Part shown: positions 9,266 through 16,525 of the stretch, one piece after another
Layout of the letters: every line of letters starts with the position of its first letter
How positions within the stretch are numbered: position 1 is the first letter of the stretch
Source of the DNA: Cyanobacteria bacterium UBA11370
GTDB lineage: Bacteria > Cyanobacteriota > Cyanobacteriia > Cyanobacteriales > Coleofasciculaceae
DNA length: 22,885 nt
Assembly (NCBI GenBank): GCA_003486645.1
Contig: DNGI01000112.1
Span: forward strand, 1 to 22,885
Direction: 5' to 3'
Position numbers and translations under genes: made by a program
The notes under the pieces: generated by a model
The model's database searches: none
The model's input: the letters and a program-made list of their open reading frames with translations, nothing else
Told to the model about the DNA's origin: nothing

Positions 9266-9718
9266 ATGAGTTATCATCAATCTCCATACCGACTTCCGGC
9301 TCCCTGTATCATAGACACGGGTATCATTATTAACAAGCAAGATATGGGACGCTTGCTCACCGATTTGGGTCGCGTCCGCTATATTCATACCCTGGATGGT
9401 AAGCTTCAAACTGAAGGTGAAGGATATGTCCTAGAAGTCTTTGGCGATCCGCACCGCTCGACGCTAATCGCTAATCAAGCCATTTATATCAATGTACACA
9501 GCTTTGATTATTTACAGCTTAACCAATCACCCGAAAAACAAGCCTATTTTGACCTCATTCAAGACCATCGTCAGTTACGCCTAATTCCCCTATCGAATCC
9601 CTTACAAGAGCAGTCTAGCGAACACCTTAATGCTGAAGCTCTTGAAGCCATGGTTACTCAAGTTCTTAACGCTAAATGGGATGTACAAATTGACGATGAA
9701 GGGGAGTGTCCTTTCTAA
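9266..9718 (+). CDS. Conserved-looking hypothetical protein upstream of tgt
   Basis: I do not recognise a function for this 150-residue soluble protein. The sequence is well composed, with a dense N-terminal half (residues about 10-85, including IIDTGIIINKQDMGRLL and VLEVFGDPHRSTLIAN) and a more variable acidic C-terminus ending in DDEGECPF. No signal peptide, membrane segment or catalytic motif is evident. The ATG at 9266 is preferred over a TTG at 9245, because the intervening residues (HPRLLP) look like untranslated leader. It precedes tgt by 120 bp on the same strand and may share its promoter. Confidence 0.75.
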   Translation: MSYHQSPYRLPAPCIIDTGIIINKQDMGRLLTDLGRVRYIHTLDGKLQTEGEGYVLEVFGDPHRSTLIANQAIYINVHSFDYLQLNQSPEKQAYFDLIQDHRQLRLIPLSNPLQEQSSEHLNAEALEAMVTQVLNAKWDVQIDDEGECPF

Positions 9719-9838
9719 AGAATTACACATCAATTTTAAATCAGGATAAAATAGTTAGTATTTTGTCATTAGTCGATTGCTAATCCCTAATTGCTAATTG
9801 ATGTTAATTATTAGTCATTAGCCATTGACAATTAACAA

Positions 9839-10990
9839 ATGACAAACAACAAACAACCAACAACAAACAACAGTAATTTTTCGTTTCAATGTCAGGCATC
9901 CTGTAGTCAGACAAAAGCCCGTGCGGGTGTTTTTATTACCCCTCATGGCTTGATTGAAACGCCCCGATTTATGCCAGTCGGAACGTTGGCAACAGTTAAA
10001 ACCCTAACACCAAAACAACTCGAAGATGCTGGGGCGCAAATTATTCTAGGGAATACCTATCATCTTCACCTGCAACCTGGAGAAGCGATTATTGAGCAAG
10101 CAGGTGGATTACACCACTTTATGGGTTGGCATAAACCCATTTTGACGGATTCTGGTGGGTTTCAAGTTTTTAGTTTAAGTCAGCTCCGAACCATTAGTGA
10201 TGAAGGAGTAATCTTTCGTTCCCCCCGTGATGGCAGACTGATTAATTTAACGCCAGAACGCTCAATTCAAATTCAAAATGCACTAGGGGCTGATATCATT
10301 ATGGCATTTGATGAATGCCCCCCTTACCCCGCCGACTATTCAGACGTAGAAGCTGCCGTTGATCGGACTTACCGCTGGCTGAAACGCTGTATTGACGCGC
10401 ACAGTTATCCTCATCAACAAGCGTTATTTGGTATTGTTCAAGGCGGTGTTTATCCGGATTTGCGAAGAGCAGCGGCTGAATCTTTAGTATCGTTGGATTT
10501 ACCCGGTTATGCCATTGGTGGTGTCAGTGTGGGTGAACCTGCGGAACTCATACACAAAATTGTAGCAGCAACTGCACCCTATTTACCTGCTCATAAGCCA
10601 CGTTATTTAATGGGGGTTGGGACTTATCGAGAAATGGCACAAGCGATCGCCTTTGGTGTTGATTTATTTGATTGTGTCATTCCTACCCGTTTAGGGCGAC
10701 ATGGTGCGGCATTAGTGCAAGGAGAACGTTGGAATTTAAAAAATGCTCGCTTTAAAGAAGATTTTACACCGTTAGATGGGACTTGTCCCTGTTATTGCTG
10801 TCAGAAGTTTACCCGTGCGTACCTGAATCATTTAGTCCGATGTAAAGAGGTTCTCGGTATTATGTTACTTTCTCTTCATAATGTAACTGAACTAATTCGC
10901 TTTACCCAAACGATTCGAGAAGCAATTTTAAGCGGTAGCTTTATTACAGAGTTTGGTCATTGGTTAGATACAGAGTCTGTAACAAGTTGA
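9839..10990 (+). CDS. tgt: Queuine tRNA-guanine transglycosylase
   Basis: Tgt swaps guanine-34 of GUN-anticodon tRNAs for preQ1, the first tRNA-bound step of queuosine synthesis. The 383 residues carry the whole active site: D104 in [19 protein letters not shown] at 197-203, the nucleophile D278 in [13 protein letters not shown], and zinc ligands C316, C318, C321 and H347 (CPCYCC and SLHN). The family-like sequence starts around residue 14 ([17 protein letters not shown]). The first 13 residues ([13 protein letters not shown]) are encoded by an ACAAC-type heptamer repeat, and no alternative ATG, GTG or TTG lies between it and the conserved region. The N-terminus therefore appears to have been rebuilt from repeat DNA. 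Confidence 0.95.
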   Translation: MTNNKQPTTNNSNFSFQCQASCSQTKARAGVFITPHGLIETPRFMPVGTLATVKTLTPKQLEDAGAQIILGNTYHLHLQPGEAIIEQAGGLHHFMGWHKPILTDSGGFQVFSLSQLRTISDEGVIFRSPRDGRLINLTPERSIQIQNALGADIIMAFDECPPYPADYSDVEAAVDRTYRWLKRCIDAHSYPHQQALFGIVQGGVYPDLRRAAAESLVSLDLPGYAIGGVSVGEPAELIHKIVAATAPYLPAHKPRYLMGVGTYREMAQAIAFGVDLFDCVIPTRLGRHGAALVQGERWNLKNARFKEDFTPLDGTCPCYCCQKFTRAYLNHLVRCKEVLGIMLLSLHNVTELIRFTQTIREAILSGSFITEFGHWLDTESVTS

Positions 10991-11033
10991 TAGTATTGAA
11001 CTGCGGAATAAGATTAAGTATTAAGGCTTGCCA

Positions 11034-11238
11034 CTCTTACCGTGGCTAACCGTCCAGGAGAATGTTAGGCTGGCTGTAGATGAAGTGATGCAAAATGCTT
11101 CGCCTATCGAGAAAAAATAGATCGTCAGCGAACACTTGGCAATGGTCAATTTGACAGCATCGGCGAATAAATATCCGGATGAGATTTCTGGAGGGATGAA
11201 ACAACGAGTTGGTATTGCCCCTGCTTTAGCCACTCGCC
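11034..11238 (+). pseudogene. nrtD: 5' remnant of an nrtD-like nitrate/bicarbonate ABC-transporter ATPase gene
   Basis: Read in the frame starting CTC at 11034, the sequence gives LLPWLTVQENVRLAVDEVM, then a TAG stop at 11118-11120 after EKK. It continues as [29 protein letters not shown] and PALATR. This is the middle of an NrtC/NrtD/CmpD-type ATPase, including the ABC signature (ISGGMKQR); an arginine usually present after GIA is proline here. The Walker A half is missing: tgt ends only about 45 bp upstream. The reading frame resumes in phase at 12822 after an inserted IscB element. It is a decayed gene: 5' deletion, an internal stop and an insertion. Confidence 0.88.
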
Positions 11239-11487
11239 GCTCCGAAAAACCTATACAGAGCTAGCCAAAGCTAGATATATCTGTACAAAGTCGGAGCGTG
11301 CAGACTAAGACTTTCGAGGTCTACGATTTTCGAGTCATGACACCTTGGTGTGAACGCCAGCATCAAGCACTGTCGAACTCAGTTAAGTAATCAGTAAACA
11401 GGTTTATAGCTGTAGTGCTGAGTTCATTCTTCAAGCTCTTAAATCATTGTCGAGGCAAACTTTACTTAGTGATAAGGCTGACAGAAG
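11223..11487 (+). ncRNA. Predicted omega RNA (HEARO RNA) of IscB, with guide taken from the nrtD flank
   Basis: The 250 bp between the insertion boundary and iscB is non-coding and rich in perfect stems. An outer GCTCCGA (11239-11245) pairs with TCGGAGC (11291-11297). Nested inside are TACAG/CTGTA (11254-11258 with 11281-11285) and CTAGC/GCTAG (11261-11265 with 11270-11274). Further hairpins are ACACC-TT-GGTGT (11340-11351) and GAACTCAG (11375-11382) with CTGAGTTC (11418-11425), enclosing ACAG/CTGT. AGCACT (11366-11371) can alternatively pair with AGTGCT (11414-11419), a possible pseudoknot. Known omega RNAs lie just upstream of iscB and take their guide from the flank of the left end; here that would be GCTTTAGCCACTCGCC at 11223-11238. 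The 3' end is assumed to be near the iscB start. Confidence 0.78.
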
Positions 11488-12821
11488 ATGTCAAACTATG
11501 TTTTTTTAATCGATCAAAACAAAACACCTCTCAATCCTGTGCATCCAAGCCATGCGCGAAAATTGCTCTTATCTGGTAAGGCAGCAGTATTTCGCCGTTA
11601 TCCGTTCACTTTGATATTGAAGCGAGTTGTCCTTGAGCCAAAGGTTTATCCTCTTACGCTGAAAATTGACCCAGGCTCCAAATTTACTGGCATTGCGCTA
11701 GTAACCAATCAGGATAATGTGATTTGGGCGATGGAATTACAACATCGTGGACAGCAAATCAAAGACGCATTAGAACATCGTTCTTCTGTGCGTAGAGGAC
11801 GGAGAAATCGAAATACTCGTTATCGGCAAGCTCGATTTCTTAACCGTAAGCGTCCTCATGACTGGTTAGCTCCATCCTTACGACACCGCGTTCTCACAAC
11901 TGAAACTTGGGTGAAGCGACTACAGAAGTTTGTGCCGATTGGCTCCCTTGTCCAAGAATTAGTTAAGTTCGATACTCAAGCCATTCAAAATCCTGAAATC
12001 TCTGGGACGCAATATCAGCAAGGAACATTGCATGGTTATGAGTGCCGCGAGTATCTGCTGGAAAAGTGGAATCGCCAATGCACTTACTGTGGTGTCAAAG
12101 ATGTTCCGCTAGAAATCGAGCATATTCAGCCAAAATCCCAAGGTGGTTCTGACCGTATATCCAATCTTTGTTTGGCTTGCCACAAATGTAATCAACGCAA
12201 AGGCAATAAGGATATAAAGGACTTTCTCAAAGGTAAACCAGACGTACTAAGTCGTATCCTAAAAGGCGCAAAAGCACCGTTGAAAGATGCAGCCTCCGTT
12301 AACAGTACTAGGTGGACACTATTCAACACTTTGAAATCTTTGGGTATACCAATTAGCACAGGAACTGGTGGACAAACCAAGTTCAATCGCATCCGGTTTA
12401 AGTTACCTTTATCACATTGGATTGATGCAGCTTGTGTTGGTGTGGTCGAAACCATCAAACTTGTTACTACCAAAATCTTAAAGGTTAAAGCTACTGGTTT
12501 TGGTGGCAGACAGAGATGTCAGACTGATAAGTTTGGTTACCCACAAAAACATCGTCCGTTGCGTCCAATTCGGGGATTTTGTACTGGCGACATTGTTCGT
12601 GCAGATGTTCCAAAAGGTAAGTATGCCGGGACTTTTACAGCACGAGTCTGTCCAATGTCTCACGGTTATGGAGAGTTTGTGATTGACAAAAAACGGAGGT
12701 CAATCAAATTGGAGTACTTAACGCCTGTTCATCGAAAGGATGGATACGACTATGCCTAGAGCTAGACAAAATGACCAGAAATGTATCGAGGTGTATAGCA
12801 ATCAAGTTCCAGTTTCATCCC
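11239..12821 (+). mobile_element. IscB (HEARO / IS200-IS605-type) element inserted in nrtD
   Basis: The boundaries come from rejoining the split nrtD gene. Left flank ACT CGC C plus right flank CT AAA ATG restores R-P-K-M in frame, so the element is 1583 bp (ambiguous by one C). There is no target-site duplication, as in IS200/IS605-type insertions. Contents in order are a structured RNA region, iscB, and about 62 bp of right end. No transposase gene is present, so it would need a TnpA in trans. An imperfect direct repeat occurs near both ends: AGAGCTAGCCAAAG (11257-11270) and AGAGCTAGACAAAA (12758-12771), 12 of 14 identical, which could be a recognition sequence. Confidence 0.85.
11488..12759 (+). 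CDS. iscB: IscB RNA-guided nuclease (RRxRR / RuvC / HNH)
   Basis: This 423-residue protein has the full IscB layout. It starts with the PLMP-type N-terminus (VFLIDQNKTPLNPVHP). RuvC-I is KIDPGSKFTGIAL, with D61. An arginine-rich bridge helix starts RRGRRNRNTRYR (102-113). RuvC-II is around E157 (VQELVKFD). The HNH domain has zinc cysteines C198/C201 and C231/C234 and the catalytic pair E211-H212 (EIEHIQPKSQGGSD). RuvC-III is SHWIDAACVG, with H310 and D313. A basic C-terminal beta domain follows, as used for target-adjacent-motif and omega-RNA contacts. IscB proteins are ancestors of Cas9 that cut DNA guided by omega RNA. All catalytic residues look intact and there is no frameshift, so it may be active. 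It is not TnpB, because the HNH is present and the RNA lies 5'. Confidence 0.93.
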   Translation: MSNYVFLIDQNKTPLNPVHPSHARKLLLSGKAAVFRRYPFTLILKRVVLEPKVYPLTLKIDPGSKFTGIALVTNQDNVIWAMELQHRGQQIKDALEHRSSVRRGRRNRNTRYRQARFLNRKRPHDWLAPSLRHRVLTTETWVKRLQKFVPIGSLVQELVKFDTQAIQNPEISGTQYQQGTLHGYECREYLLEKWNRQCTYCGVKDVPLEIEHIQPKSQGGSDRISNLCLACHKCNQRKGNKDIKDFLKGKPDVLSRILKGAKAPLKDAASVNSTRWTLFNTLKSLGIPISTGTGGQTKFNRIRFKLPLSHWIDAACVGVVETIKLVTTKILKVKATGFGGRQRCQTDKFGYPQKHRPLRPIRGFCTGDIVRADVPKGKYAGTFTARVCPMSHGYGEFVIDKKRRSIKLEYLTPVHRKDGYDYA

Positions 12822-13141
12822 CTAAAATGTTATTGATGAATGAACCTTTCGGCGCACTCGATGCGTTGATCCGTCGCAAATTGCAAACACAGGTATTGGA
12901 TATCTGGGAAACTCGCCGACAGGCGGTAATGATGATTACGTATGATGTGGATGAAGCAATTTATAGGTTTGAGCGTATTGTGATGATGACGAATGGTCCA
13001 AAAGCAAAGATTGGCGAAATTTTAGAAGTCCCGTTTCCTCATCCACGCGATCGCCAAGAACTGAGGGATTCTAAAGAATACTATAAACTACGCAATCATG
13101 CCTTGAATTTTTTAGATCCCTATTTCACTCAAGACGAGTAA
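12822..13141 (+). pseudogene. nrtD: 3' remnant of the nrtD-like ABC-transporter ATPase gene
   Basis: After the element the frame continues PKMLLMNEPFGALDAL and then RRKLQTQVLDIWE. It runs on through the D-loop, H-loop region and the NrtD-type tail (VMMTNGPKAKIGEILEVPFP), ending FTQDE. Walker B has Asn in place of the usual Asp (LLMNEP), and the switch histidine is Tyr (MITYDVDEA). Both substitutions are expected to impair ATP hydrolysis. The reading frame is open back into the element, with an ATG at 12740 overlapping the end of iscB, which would give a 133-residue chimeric product. I regard that as fortuitous. The end without a fused substrate-binding domain argues for NrtD/CmpD rather than NrtC. 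Confidence 0.88.
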
Positions 13142-13195
13142 ATTATCTAAAGAACAAAAGGTATAAAAAAGGGTTTCGTAGGGTCGGCATCCGTT

Positions 13196-13257
13196 GATTT
13201 TCCCATTGTGGGTGGGGAAAATCCAAAATCCAAAATCCAAAATCCAAAATCCAAAAA
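13196..13257. repeat. Hairpin followed by tandem heptamer (AAAATCC)5
   Basis: GATTTTCCC (13196-13204) is complementary to GGGAAAATC (13215-13223), and five AAAATCC units run from 13218 to 13252, ending in AAAAATG. No T-run follows on the plus strand, so this is not a standard terminator. The tract sits between the nrtD remnant and the USP-like gene; the rest of that 169-bp gap shows nothing further. Confidence 0.75.
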
Positions 13258-13310
13258 TGAATGACCCACCTCTCCTCTATTAATTATTCCCTGTCAGAGA
13301 GGTTAAAACC

Positions 13311-14024
13311 ATGAACATTAAGCCAATGATAAAGCGTCTTGAAGGCGCGATGGAACGCAATGATTTAAGACAAAAAATGCTTGTGTTATTGGAGCCAGCT
13401 TCATCAATTATCCAGCCAAGTAACTCTACAGAATCAATCAATTTAGTCGTTGGTTATAATGGCTCCCCTAAAAGTCAAACGGCTTTAGATTTAACGATGT
13501 GGATTGCTCATCAAACCCGTTTAGTCACTCAAAAAGAAGTGATTGTCCAAGTCGTCTACGTTGTAGATGAAAAGCAAATTAGACACCGTTCAGATATTTT
13601 TAATATAGCCGAGTTCAACCCTTCATCAAATCCTCGCCACTCCTTGGGTTTTCCTAACGCATTAACATCCAGAAAGTCTGCTACATCTGTCTTAACTAAA
13701 CCTAAACCCCAAGCCTTAGCTGTGCCTCCTGCAAAGACATCACTAAAGTCACGGCGTACTAAGGACACTTTCCGCCAATCTGACTGGTTTGAGCAAGCCG
13801 ATTTAATCTTATGGCAAGCTCGTTGTATGGCTGAAGAATGGCGGGGTTCTTTCAATGCTCATCTACGTTTTGGTGATGTGGCGATGGAACTCAGAGATGT
13901 TGTTGAATCTGAATCAGCAACTCTACTATTTTTGGGTTGCAGTTATCTTAATCATCCTCTTGTTCAGCAATTAGGTTATAATTTCCCCTGTTCAGTATTG
14001 GGTATTCCCACAGGTCTAAGTTAG
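13311..14024 (+). CDS. Universal-stress-protein-like protein
   Basis: The 237-residue soluble protein has a USP-type fold. The first strand and helix are INLVVGYNGSPKSQTALDLTMWIA (about 43-66), followed by VIVQVVYVVD. A long basic low-complexity linker (about 95-150) comes next. The C-terminal part includes LRFGDVAMELRDVVESESATLLFLG and ends PCSVLGIP. The usual USP nucleotide motif (G-x2-G-x9-G-S/T) before the last strand is not intact: the sequence there is GCSYLNHPLVQQLGYNFPC. ATP binding is therefore doubtful. A strong AGAGAGG ribosome-binding site lies eight bases before the ATG. The gene precedes a permease by 307 bp on the same strand; USP proteins often accompany ion transporters in cyanobacteria. 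Confidence 0.75.
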   Translation: MNIKPMIKRLEGAMERNDLRQKMLVLLEPASSIIQPSNSTESINLVVGYNGSPKSQTALDLTMWIAHQTRLVTQKEVIVQVVYVVDEKQIRHRSDIFNIAEFNPSSNPRHSLGFPNALTSRKSATSVLTKPKPQALAVPPAKTSLKSRRTKDTFRQSDWFEQADLILWQARCMAEEWRGSFNAHLRFGDVAMELRDVVESESATLLFLGCSYLNHPLVQQLGYNFPCSVLGIPTGLS

Positions 14025-14331
14025 GAAAAAAAGATTGATTTTATTGTCTCAATTCAACCAATTTGAATAAATATAATGAGAAACAATTAACGTCAGATAG
14101 GAGTTATCATGAATGGAAGGGTAAGGGCTAATCGTTAATCCCCAATACTAGACGAAAACCTTATCAATCAGGTGATTAGCCATTAGCGATTAGCGATTAG
14201 CCATTAGCCATATAGATTATAACTACAGGCGATCGCTCCCGACAAACCCTGAAAATGCCCATTCCCTAAGCCTGACTTTTCAAATAAGGTCTGAGGTTGA
14301 TGTACAATTGCAACAAATGTTTTCATGATCT
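14025..14331. other. Intergenic region with promoter-like box, mini-ORF and repeats
   Basis: No full gene lies here. From left to right it holds a TATAAT box (14072-14077) without a well-spaced -35, a ribosome-binding-site-preceded nine-codon ORF (14109-14138), a tandem heptamer tract (14174-14212), and one HIP1 octamer near 14230. The leader of the downstream permease may therefore be about 250 bases if the TATAAT box is used. Confidence 0.5.
14174..14212. repeat. Tandem heptamer repeat (G/C)ATTAGC
   Basis: At least five units alternate between GATTAGC and CATTAGC, the reverse complement of the GGCTAAT family seen near 1524. It lies in the leader of the TrkA_C-domain permease. Confidence 0.85.
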
Positions 14332-16137
14332 ATGGCAATTGTTCTCACCCTGACCGTTTTAGTCCTGGCTTTAATCTGCTTCATTGGCGAATGGCTACCC
14401 GTCGATATCACTGCCATTACCATTACCGTTGTGTTGATGCTTCTGGGATTAGTCACCCCAGATGAAGGAATTTCTGGTTTTAGTAACTCTGCCACAATTA
14501 CCGTGATGGCAATGTTTATTCTGAGTGAGGGAATTGGACGTACAGGCGTGATTCAAATCGTTAGAGATTTGCTGATGCAATGGGGAGGAAACAAGCCAAG
14601 TCAACAAATCTTCGTAATGGGTGGAATTGTTGGCCCGATTACCGCTTTTATTAACAATACGGCTGTCGTTGCTGTCTTTTTACCGATTGTAGAAGACTGG
14701 TGTAAAAAGCAGAATATCTCTGTTTCCAAGTTGCTCATTCCACTCTCTTACTCCACGGTTTTGGGGGGTATGATTACTTTAATTGGTACCTCCACGAATA
14801 TTGTAGCCAGTGGAATGTCAAAGAAATTGGGATATGGAGAATTTGGGTTATTTCAATTTACCCCTGTTGGCCTTATTACCTTTGCCGTCGGACTAATTTA
14901 TCTGGCTATAGTTGCTCCCCGACTTTTGCCCGATCGCAAGCCTTCTAGCAGCGATCTAGTCAGTCAAGATTATCGTCTGAATGATTATGTCAGCGAAGTA
15001 GTAATTAAACCTCGCTCTAGTTTAGTCGGACAAACTTTGCGTTCGACTGAAATTCAACGGAAGTTTGATTTAGACGTGCTGGAACTGATTCGTAATGACA
15101 GTCATTTTCCCCAACCTATTGCTGACAAAGTATTAGCAGCAGGCGATATTTTATTAGTACGCGGGAGTCGAGCAGATTTACTGAAAATTAGAGATGAACG
15201 GGGAATTGATATTCTACCGGATATGCAGTTTGGGCCTAAAGCGTTAGGAGAAGCTGAACTCAGTTCTGAAGAAGAAGGTGTTGCTGAAGTTTTGATTTTA
15301 TCTAACTCTAATCTCATCGGTTCTAGCCTTAAAGATTTACGGTTTCGTCAGCGCTACAACGCTACAGTATTAGCCATTCGACGGGGAGAAGAACTCCTGC
15401 GAGAACGAATGGGAAAAATTCCATTGCGCTTTGGTGATCTGCTGTTGGTACAAGGGCCAAAACAAAGTTTTTTAGGTCTACAAACGACTAGCGATTTATT
15501 AGTCATGGAACAGCAAGATATCGAAACCCTACGTAGAGATAAGGCGGCGATCGCGCTAGCAATTATCGTTGGAGTCGTTGTGATTGCGGCATTTGATTGG
15601 GTTCCTATTTTAGTCACATCCTTAGCTGGAGTGATTTTAATGATCATAACAGGCTGTCTGAAACCGGGGGAAATATACGGTGCTGTACGCTGGGATATTA
15701 TCTTTCTGTTAGCTGGACTCTTTCCTTTAGGAACGGCGATGGAGAAGTCAGGCGCAAATGAATGGTTAGCTAGTAATCTCGTAGCAATAGGTGGCCATTT
15801 TTCCGGTTATTGGGTATTAGTGTTCTTCTACTTAGCGACTTCGTTGTTAACAGAATTGCTCTCAAATAATGCAGCCGTTATTCTGATGATTCCCGTTGCC
15901 ATTGAAGTTGCTAAAACTCTAGATCTTAATCCCTTTGCTTTCATGTTTGCTGTCACTTTTGCTGCTTCCAATAGCTACCTCACTCCCATTGGCTACCAAA
16001 CCAATACTATGGTTTATGGACCTGGTGGTTATAAATTTTTGGACTTTACGCGAGTTGGTGCTCCCCTCAATTTACTCCTGTTAGTGATCACGCCACTTTT
16101 GATTGTTTGGCTCTATGGCTTGCAACCTATTCAATAG
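14332..16137 (+). CDS. SLC13-family permease with two TrkA_C (RCK_C) domains
   Basis: The 601-residue inner-membrane transporter has an N-terminal membrane half (residues 1-200). It includes the family helix-loop motif FINNTAVVAVFLPIV and the substrate motif GGMITLIGTSTNIVAS. Two cytosolic TrkA_C/RCK_C-like domains follow (about 218-297 and 315-394), each with the pattern SxLxGxxL, then VLxIxR, then L(R/A)xGDxLLV. A second membrane half comes after, with TELLSNNAAVILMIPVA and NSYLTPIGYQTNTMVYGPGGY. This matches cyanobacterial sodium/sulfate-symporter-like proteins. The real substrate (sulfate, dicarboxylate or another anion) cannot be told from sequence. RCK_C domains bind small ligands, c-di-AMP in some families. 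No clear ribosome-binding site precedes the ATG. Confidence 0.88.
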   Translation: MAIVLTLTVLVLALICFIGEWLPVDITAITITVVLMLLGLVTPDEGISGFSNSATITVMAMFILSEGIGRTGVIQIVRDLLMQWGGNKPSQQIFVMGGIVGPITAFINNTAVVAVFLPIVEDWCKKQNISVSKLLIPLSYSTVLGGMITLIGTSTNIVASGMSKKLGYGEFGLFQFTPVGLITFAVGLIYLAIVAPRLLPDRKPSSSDLVSQDYRLNDYVSEVVIKPRSSLVGQTLRSTEIQRKFDLDVLELIRNDSHFPQPIADKVLAAGDILLVRGSRADLLKIRDERGIDILPDMQFGPKALGEAELSSEEEGVAEVLILSNSNLIGSSLKDLRFRQRYNATVLAIRRGEELLRERMGKIPLRFGDLLLVQGPKQSFLGLQTTSDLLVMEQQDIETLRRDKAAIALAIIVGVVVIAAFDWVPILVTSLAGVILMIITGCLKPGEIYGAVRWDIIFLLAGLFPLGTAMEKSGANEWLASNLVAIGGHFSGYWVLVFFYLATSLLTELLSNNAAVILMIPVAIEVAKTLDLNPFAFMFAVTFAASNSYLTPIGYQTNTMVYGPGGYKFLDFTRVGAPLNLLLLVITPLLIVWLYGLQPIQ

Positions 16138-16183
16138 TGATTTTTAAGCCAAATATGTTAAGCTTATAATTTAACTAGAGTAA

Positions 16184-16358
16184 GTCAGCCTAATCCAGTG
16201 CTTCACCCATGCAGCCATCTGTATTTAGGGTGAAGTGGGAACGGAGGAACCACTTTTTGGGGCGTATTTCTAACTCTTCGATGAGTCTGTTCGATGAGTA
16301 GAGAAGGACAACTCTCAGTCCTAGTCCGTCAGCTAACTCCGTCGGCATTGAGAGGAGA
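16184..16358 (+). promoter_or_regulatory. c-di-AMP riboswitch (ydaO/yuaA class)
   Basis: The conserved core words of the ydaO aptamer occur in the right order. GCCTAATCC (16188-16196) corresponds to GCCGAAUCC. A variable hairpin follows: CTTCACCC (16201-16208) with GGGTGAAG (16228-16235). Then come ACGGAGGAACCACTTTTTGG (16241-16260, continuing GG), CTCTC (16312-16316), GTCCGTCAGCTAACTCCG (16325-16342), GGCA and GAGAG (16350-16354). These blocks closely match the ydaO RNA of Thermoanaerobacter as I remember it. This class usually turns expression off when c-di-AMP is high. It lies about 400 bases before the permease-ExoD unit. Confidence 0.92.
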
Positions 16359-16525
16359 CTGAAGAATCAGCATTCTTAGGAATGTCTCGTTTCATCAGTT
16401 ACTTCGGCTGGTACTGCTCGGTTTTCTTGTACCTGCTCTTTGAAGTTGAGGCATTGCTGATGTTAGTTTCACGTAATGTTAGTTTCACTACGTTCGATTA
16501 CCATTTATTACCCGGTAATTTCTCT

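Noticed and set aside
10991..11033. A psbK gene after tgt, as found in many cyanobacteria
   Set aside because: No small membrane-protein frame is visible there; the stretch is 43 bases long and runs straight into the nrtD fragment.
11021..11233. Minus-strand open frame of 70 codons
   Set aside because: It is the antisense of a clearly recognisable NrtD fragment on the plus strand and has no ribosome-binding site or family resemblance.
11239..12821. Group II intron, group I intron or TnpB element as the explanation for the insertion
   Set aside because: There is no reverse transcriptase and the HNH sits inside a RuvC protein with a bridge helix. The structured RNA lies 5' of the gene, as for IscB and not TnpB.
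12740..13141. Open reading frame of 133 codons running from the end of iscB into the nrtD remnant
   Set aside because: It is open only because the right end of the element happens to be in frame with the remnant; Walker A and the signature are absent, and the Walker B Asp and switch His are changed. It is treated as the 3' part of a pseudogene.
16362..16388. Hairpin AAGAAT-CAGC-ATTCTT just after the riboswitch as its terminator
   Set aside because: It is not followed by a T-run; the hairpin at 16526-16550 with six T is the better candidate.
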